In this document: positions 59,215 through 64,000 of the stretch, in pieces | Layout of the letters: every line of letters starts with the position of its first letter | Numbering within the stretch: the stretch's first letter is position 1 | Assembly: GCF_025751515.1 (NCBI RefSeq) | Contig: NZ_JAOWLE010000005.1 | Span: 62,001-126,000 of the forward strand | Length of the DNA stretch: 64,000 nt | Source of the DNA: Actibacterium sp. XHP0104 | GTDB taxonomy: Bacteria; Pseudomonadota; Alphaproteobacteria; Rhodobacterales; Rhodobacteraceae | Direction of reading: 5' to 3' | The notes under the pieces: generated by a model | The model's input: the letters and a program-made list of their open reading frames with translations, nothing else | The model's database searches: none | What the model was told of the DNA's origin: nothing | Made by a program: the position numbers and the translations under genes

Positions 59215-60284
59215 TGCCTCAGCCCGACCTCGTGCTGTAAAATCGCCGCCTCGGATGTGCTGAGGTTGCGGCGCGCGAAATCGCCATAGACGAATGGGTC
59301 GCGATCCATGCCGGGGCAATGCGCCAAGAGGCCCTCGCGCTGATCGGGATGAATCGAGGCCAGCGAGGTATTGGCGGGGTGAAAGCTTTCGGTTTCGACG
59401 CCATTGGCCCAGACCACCTGGTGCCGGTCCAGCATGACATGCACATAGGTGACGCTGCGCAGCTTGTAATCCACCAGGATCGTGCGGTCGTTGATCAGGT
59501 CTTCGGCGGCAACCAGAACCTCGGAGGCCTGGAACAGCATCTCGGCGGCGCGGCCCCGGATCAGCAGGCGATGACGCGGCGAGACGATCAGGTCGTGATC
59601 GGGGCGGTATTCGTCCAGCGCACCGGCCCGTACCCGGATGGGGCGCAGATGCGGCATGGCGTAAAGCCGGGCGCCGGTCATGACGCGACTGCCGGTCCAC
59701 AGCACCTCTTGGGCGCCGTTATCCTTGGTCAGAACGTGATCGCCGGGGGCCAGATCCTCGACCGGGCGTTGGCCGGTGGGGGTGTCGATCAGCGTGCCAG
59801 CGGCGAAACAGATCACCCCGTCGGGGGCATCGCGGCGGCGCGGCTGTGGGGTGATGTCGTCGCTCAGCGTGCGCACGACCCACAGGTCGCGCCCAAGCGG
59901 TGGCAATTCATTGACGAACATCAGCAGGGGCTGTCGCCCAGGCCCGGTGGGCACTTCGGTGGCGGTGTAGGTGTCCTGCCCGTCGGTGACGACAAAGCCG
60001 CGATCGGGCATGTCGTCATCCAGCGGATCAGACAGTGTTTTCTGCGGCTCCAACGCCGCGCCGATCAGGCGGTGCACGCTTTTCGCGGCCCGCCTGCGAA
60101 GATCTGCCTCGCCCTGCGCACGGTTCAACAACAACAGATCGGCAGGCCCATCAACCCGCGTGGCCTGACCCACGCGACGCCATGTCGACCCAACCTTCAG
60201 CACGGCCATGGGGGCCGAGCGTGTACCGTCTACTTCTGTGTGCGACCAGGGGATGACAAACGTGCCTCGAAAGCCCGTTTCCAT
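59211..60284 (-). CDS. Stand-alone Hint (hedgehog/intein) domain protein
   Basis: This 357-residue protein has an N-terminal part of unknown fold (METGFRGTFVIPWSHTEVDG at the start) and a Hint domain from about residue 157. The Hint block has the nucleophile in VICFAAGTLIDTP (Cys159), RPVEDLAPGDHVLT, and the downstream histidine in LIVSPRHRLL (His239). Hint domains carry out self-cleavage by an N-S acyl shift. No C-extein-like partner is visible, and about 80 residues follow the core. Family members are frequent in roseobacters, with unknown purpose. The rpsD promoter overlaps its 3' end. Confidence 0.83.
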   Translation of the reverse strand: METGFRGTFVIPWSHTEVDGTRSAPMAVLKVGSTWRRVGQATRVDGPADLLLLNRAQGEADLRRRAAKSVHRLIGAALEPQKTLSDPLDDDMPDRGFVVTDGQDTYTATEVPTGPGRQPLLMFVNELPPLGRDLWVVRTLSDDITPQPRRRDAPDGVICFAAGTLIDTPTGQRPVEDLAPGDHVLTKDNGAQEVLWTGSRVMTGARLYAMPHLRPIRVRAGALDEYRPDHDLIVSPRHRLLIRGRAAEMLFQASEVLVAAEDLINDRTILVDYKLRSVTYVHVMLDRHQVVWANGVETESFHPANTSLASIHPDQREGLLAHCPGMDRDPFVYGDFARRNLSTSEAAILQHEVGLRH

Positions 60285-60337
60285 TCCTGTGCCTGCCTCA
60301 ATATTTTTTTATTAGCCGGACGTTAGCACACGCAGTT

Positions 60338-60366
60338 GATCCATGCAAACCCGGTTTGCATGGATC
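60338..60366. repeat. Near-perfect 29-bp palindrome
   Basis: GATCCATGCAAACC and GGTTTGCATGGATC are perfect 14-base arms with a single C between (60338-60366). It lies 43 bases downstream of ligC and 53 bases in front of the Hint gene, both on the minus strand. There is no T-run beside it, so an operator role for the Hint gene or a strong rho-dependent-type 3' hairpin of the lig operon are both possible. The flanking stretch 60300-60313 is AT-rich (ATATTTTTTTATTA). Confidence 0.6.
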
Positions 60367-60409
60367 GAACCTTTATTCAATCAGGGGTTGTTTCAGGCTT
60401 TCCCGAGAG

Positions 60410-61354
60410 TCAGGTAAAGCACTTTTCGATGCGATCCAGCGTGCGCATCGCATCCAAAACCTGTTGGGCCGATCCGTTAGGCTCGCGCCCTTCGGTGATG
60501 GCGGCGATGAACTCGCGGTCGATCAGCTCGATCCCGTTGCTCGAGACCGCCACGCCCGACAGGTCGACCGGTTTGTCATAGCCATCGAACAGGTCGTCAT
60601 AGCGGGCGATATAGGTGCCGTTGTCGCAGATATAGCGAAAGAACGTGCCCAGCGGGCCGTCGTTGTTGAACGACAGTGACAGGGTGCAGATCGCGCCCGA
60701 GGGCGTTTTCATCCCGATCGACATGTCCATGGCGATGCCCAGTTCGGGGTGATGGGGGCCTTCGAGGCCGAACGCCTCGCTGACAACTTCGCCGGTCTGA
60801 TACTGGAACAGGTCCACCGTATGGCAGGCATGGTGCCACAGCAGGTGGTCGGTCCAGCTGCGCGGCTCGCCCTTGGCATTCATGTTCGAGCGGCGAAAGA
60901 AATAGGTCTGAACGTCCATCTGCTGAACCTTCAGCTCGCCCGCAGCGATCTTGTTGTGAATCCACTGGTGCGAGGGGTTGAAGCGGCGCACCTGCCCCGC
61001 CATGCACAGCACACCGGTTTCCTCTTGCACGCGCACGATGGCCTCGCTGTCGGCCAGGCTGTCGGCCATGGGGATTTCCACCATAACCGGCTTGCCCGCG
61101 CGCATGCAGGCGATGGCCTGTTCGGCATGCAGCTGCGTGGGCGTCGCGAGGATCACCGCGTCCACGTCATCTCGGGCCAGGCATTCGGCCAGGTCGGTGG
61201 CGGCGTGGCCGATGCCGCGTTCGGCGGCCAGGGCGTCGATCTTGGCGCGGGTCGGGCCCATGACCGATGTGATCTGCACCCCCTCGATGGCGGCCAGCGC
61301 ATCCAGATGCTTGATCCCGAACGCGCCATAGGCGCCTGCTACGCAAATTCGCAT
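60410..61354 (-). CDS. ligC: 4-carboxy-2-hydroxymuconate-6-semialdehyde dehydrogenase (LigC-like)
   Basis: This 314-residue Gfo/Idh/MocA-fold enzyme begins RICVAGAYGAFGIKHLDAL (NADP-binding loop) and matches LigC/PmdC in ARDDVDAVIL, TPTQLHAEQAIAC, RRFNPSHQWIHNKI, QQMDVQTYFFRRSNMNAKGEP and LLWHHACHTVDLF. It oxidises the ring-cleavage product of LigAB to 2-pyrone-4,6-dicarboxylate. It is 9 bases downstream of ligB. The downstream pathway genes ligI, J and K are not in the window. Confidence 0.9.
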   Translation of the reverse strand: MRICVAGAYGAFGIKHLDALAAIEGVQITSVMGPTRAKIDALAAERGIGHAATDLAECLARDDVDAVILATPTQLHAEQAIACMRAGKPVMVEIPMADSLADSEAIVRVQEETGVLCMAGQVRRFNPSHQWIHNKIAAGELKVQQMDVQTYFFRRSNMNAKGEPRSWTDHLLWHHACHTVDLFQYQTGEVVSEAFGLEGPHHPELGIAMDMSIGMKTPSGAICTLSLSFNNDGPLGTFFRYICDNGTYIARYDDLFDGYDKPVDLSGVAVSSNGIELIDREFIAAITEGREPNGSAQQVLDAMRTLDRIEKCFT

Positions 61355-61363
61355 GACTGTTCC

Positions 61364-62607
<1,244 letters not shown>

Positions 62608-62622
62608 GGGGCGGTCCTCCTG

Positions 62623-63531
62623 TCAGGCTTTGCCGGCCTTGATCGCGGCCAGCATTGCATCGGTCAGCGCAGCCAGATCACCCGCGCCGATCGCGTCGGC
62701 ATTCAGGCCCAGCGCACCGGTGTCACGCTGGCGCGTGGCGGTGGCCTCGGCCATGGTGGCGGCCAGGCCGAGGTCGCGCACTGTCTTGGCGACCTCGTCC
62801 ATCTCGGCGGCGCGGCGGGTGCCATGGGTGATCGCGCGTTCGATCATGTAGGGCGCGCGCTCGGCCCAGTTGATGCCGGGAAACGTGTCGGCCAGCGAGG
62901 CCAGCACCGCCTCTTCGACCCCGGCCTTGCGCGCGGCCAGCATGCATTCAACCGTCAGCGCCTCGATGCCCTTGACCATGATCGAGCGCACCATCTTGCG
63001 GGTCGAGGCCAGCCCGACCGCGTCGCCCGCGACCTGCGTGGCCATCGACAGGCCGTTCAACCGCGCGGCCAGTGCCGTGGCGTTGGCCCCCGACAGCAGG
63101 CAGGGCGTGCGATGCAGGCGCGGATGCACCGGCGCCATCACCGCCATGTCGAGGTATGTGCCTCCCGCGGCATTGATCAGCGCGGCATTGGCGCGTTTGG
63201 TCTCGGGCGCGCAGGAGTTGCAATCCAGCACGCTTACCCCCGCCAGATCCGCCAAGGCCAGCGCCCCCGCCGCCGCGCCCGCCTGATCAGCGGTCACCAG
63301 CGAAAATACCAGATCGCACCCGGCCAGATCGCCCGCGCGCTCATGCGCCCGCACCCCCTGCGCCGCCATCCGGTCCAGCATGGCCGGGCGGGTGGCGGGG
63401 TGGTCGGTCTTGATGTCATAGGCGCAGATCGACAGGCCGGGGTTGTCACCCATCAGGCCACGGGCAAAGGCCAACCCGGCCTCGCCAAAGCCCAGAAAAC
63501 CGATGGTCTGCGTTTTTGCATCGCCCGGCAT
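62623..63531 (-). CDS. NAD(P)-dependent dehydrogenase with DUF1932 domain
   Basis: This 302-residue protein has a 6-phosphogluconate/3-hydroxyisobutyrate dehydrogenase-like Rossmann domain (IGFLGFGEAGLAFARGL) and a C-terminal DUF1932-type helical domain (RKMVRSIMVKGIEALTVEC). It is the first gene of the lig operon, 15 bases in front of ligA. The family often reduces or oxidises beta-hydroxy acids, but the known protocatechuate 4,5-pathway has no step that uses it, so its substrate is open. I start at MPGDAKTQ; upstream codons run into the operator-like repeat. Confidence 0.8.
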   Translation of the reverse strand: MPGDAKTQTIGFLGFGEAGLAFARGLMGDNPGLSICAYDIKTDHPATRPAMLDRMAAQGVRAHERAGDLAGCDLVFSLVTADQAGAAAGALALADLAGVSVLDCNSCAPETKRANAALINAAGGTYLDMAVMAPVHPRLHRTPCLLSGANATALAARLNGLSMATQVAGDAVGLASTRKMVRSIMVKGIEALTVECMLAARKAGVEEAVLASLADTFPGINWAERAPYMIERAITHGTRRAAEMDEVAKTVRDLGLAATMAEATATRQRDTGALGLNADAIGAGDLAALTDAMLAAIKAGKA

Positions 63532-63607
63532 GAATGGCTGCGCCCCTGTTGCTGCTTGTCCAATACCTAGCACCGCCACCGCCACCGCGCCCAATTGAAA
63601 AGGCCAT

Positions 63608-63634
63608 GGGGGTATTGAAAAATACTATACCCCC
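63608..63634. promoter_or_regulatory. LysR-type operator candidate (T-N11-A dyad)
   Basis: GGGGGTAT and ATACCCCC form perfect 8-base arms (63608-63615 and 63627-63634) spaced by exactly 11 bases, the classic T-N11-A form of LysR-type boxes. The site lies in the 119-base gap between the lysR stop and the first lig-operon gene. TATAGT (minus strand 63629-63624) could be a -10 hexamer, but no good -35 stands before it, as expected for an activated promoter. Confidence 0.6.
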
Positions 63635-63650
63635 TGCCCGACACCCAAGA

Positions 63651-64000
63651 TCACCCGGCCCGTTCGCGGGCGTATCGGCGCAGGAATTCAATGAATCGCG
63701 CCTGCGCCCCGGTCGGGCGCCAGTTGCTGCGATAGGTCAGGCCGATGCTGCGCTGACTGCCCTCTAGCCGCAGCGGCAGCACTCCGATATGGCCGGCGCG
63801 CGCATCGACGCTGATCTGGTGGCGCGAGGCGATCGAGACATAATCGCCCTCGGCCAGCAGCCCGCGCAGAAACACCAGCGACGACGACACCACCCGAACC
63901 GGGGTTTGCGCGCGTTCGTGGATCCGCAGCGTGTCATACAGATATTGCCCGGCGGGAGTTTCGCGGGGCGGCGCGATCCAGGGATAGGCCAGCGCGTCGT
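63651..64000 (-). CDS. LysR-family regulator, C-terminal part, partial
   Basis: The gene is cut by the right edge and about 115 residues of the substrate-binding domain are visible (ALAYPWIAPPRETPAGQ, then VVSSSLVFLRGLLAEGDYVSIAS, ending FLRRYARERAG). The reading frame stays open to base 64000. The helix-turn-helix lies outside the window. It is upstream of the lig genes in the same direction and probably controls them with protocatechuate or a pathway intermediate as inducer. Confidence 0.85.
   Translation of the reverse strand, partial: DALAYPWIAPPRETPAGQYLYDTLRIHERAQTPVRVVSSSLVFLRGLLAEGDYVSIASRHQISVDARAGHIGVLPLRLEGSQRSIGLTYRSNWRPTGAQARFIEFLRRYARERAG

Overview
The window is GC-rich (roughly two thirds by eye) chromosomal DNA, densely packed with genes on both strands. 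It looks like an alphaproteobacterium of the Rhodobacteraceae (Rhodobacter/Paracoccus/roseobacter relatives). The reasons are an F1 operon atpHAGDC without F0 genes, an H-type lectin gene behind it, an Hsp20-DUF1150 pair, a stand-alone Hint protein, a CIRCE-controlled groESL, bioMNY, and an intergenic hairpin of a kind familiar from this family. There is no insertion sequence, prophage, CRISPR array, tRNA or rRNA that I can support, and no stretch over 300 bases lacks a gene.

Layout: 1-1432 holds the end of an acyl-CoA synthetase gene and a thiolase-like gene. 1429-3296 is the biotin ECF transporter bioMNY, behind dnaE (3391-6891). 7972-17223 is one long purine operon of overlapping genes: xanthine dehydrogenase xdhABC, then a nucleoside/purine ABC transporter (ATPase, two permeases, BMP-type binding protein). 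17276-23437 has a CBS protein, an AhpD-like protein behind an FNR-type site, a dimethylglycine/sarcosine dehydrogenase, a 2-hydroxyacid dehydrogenase, an SH3 protein and a cation efflux protein. 23444-26981 has an Lrp regulator, trxB, and a fused ATP sulfurylase/APS kinase.

27049-33859 has Hsp20, DUF1150, purE-purK, a drug/metabolite transporter, a lipase, a Nudix protein and groESL. 34033-40938 is mostly housekeeping: Mn-type pyrophosphatase, HAD hydrolase, MaoC hydratase, ribF, a cysteine-cluster protein, an HCCA-isomerase-like protein and prs. 40944-46247 is the H-lectin gene and atpHAGDC. 46473-50580 has a methyltransferase, gloB and clpA. 50623-53145 encodes a MotA/ExbB-like plus MotB/OmpA-like pair, an ion-driven motor candidate of unknown job. 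53210-59047 has a ChaC-like enzyme, DUF2125, extensin-like, tyrC, hisC, a cysteine-rich protein and rpsD. 59211-60284 is the Hint protein.

The right edge (60410-64000) is a protocatechuate 4,5-cleavage (meta) operon: a LysR regulator gene (cut by the edge), an unassigned DUF1932-type dehydrogenase, ligA, ligB and ligC. A perfect T-N11-A inverted repeat sits behind lysR and in front of the catabolic genes.

The points that most deserve a second look are the motor pair, the lectin behind the F1 operon, the thiolase lacking its second catalytic cysteine, the extra dehydrogenase in the lig operon with its operator-like dyad, the unexplained 29-bp palindrome at 60338-60366, and the structured rpsD leader. 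Family names come from recalled motifs and gene order; no database search was possible.
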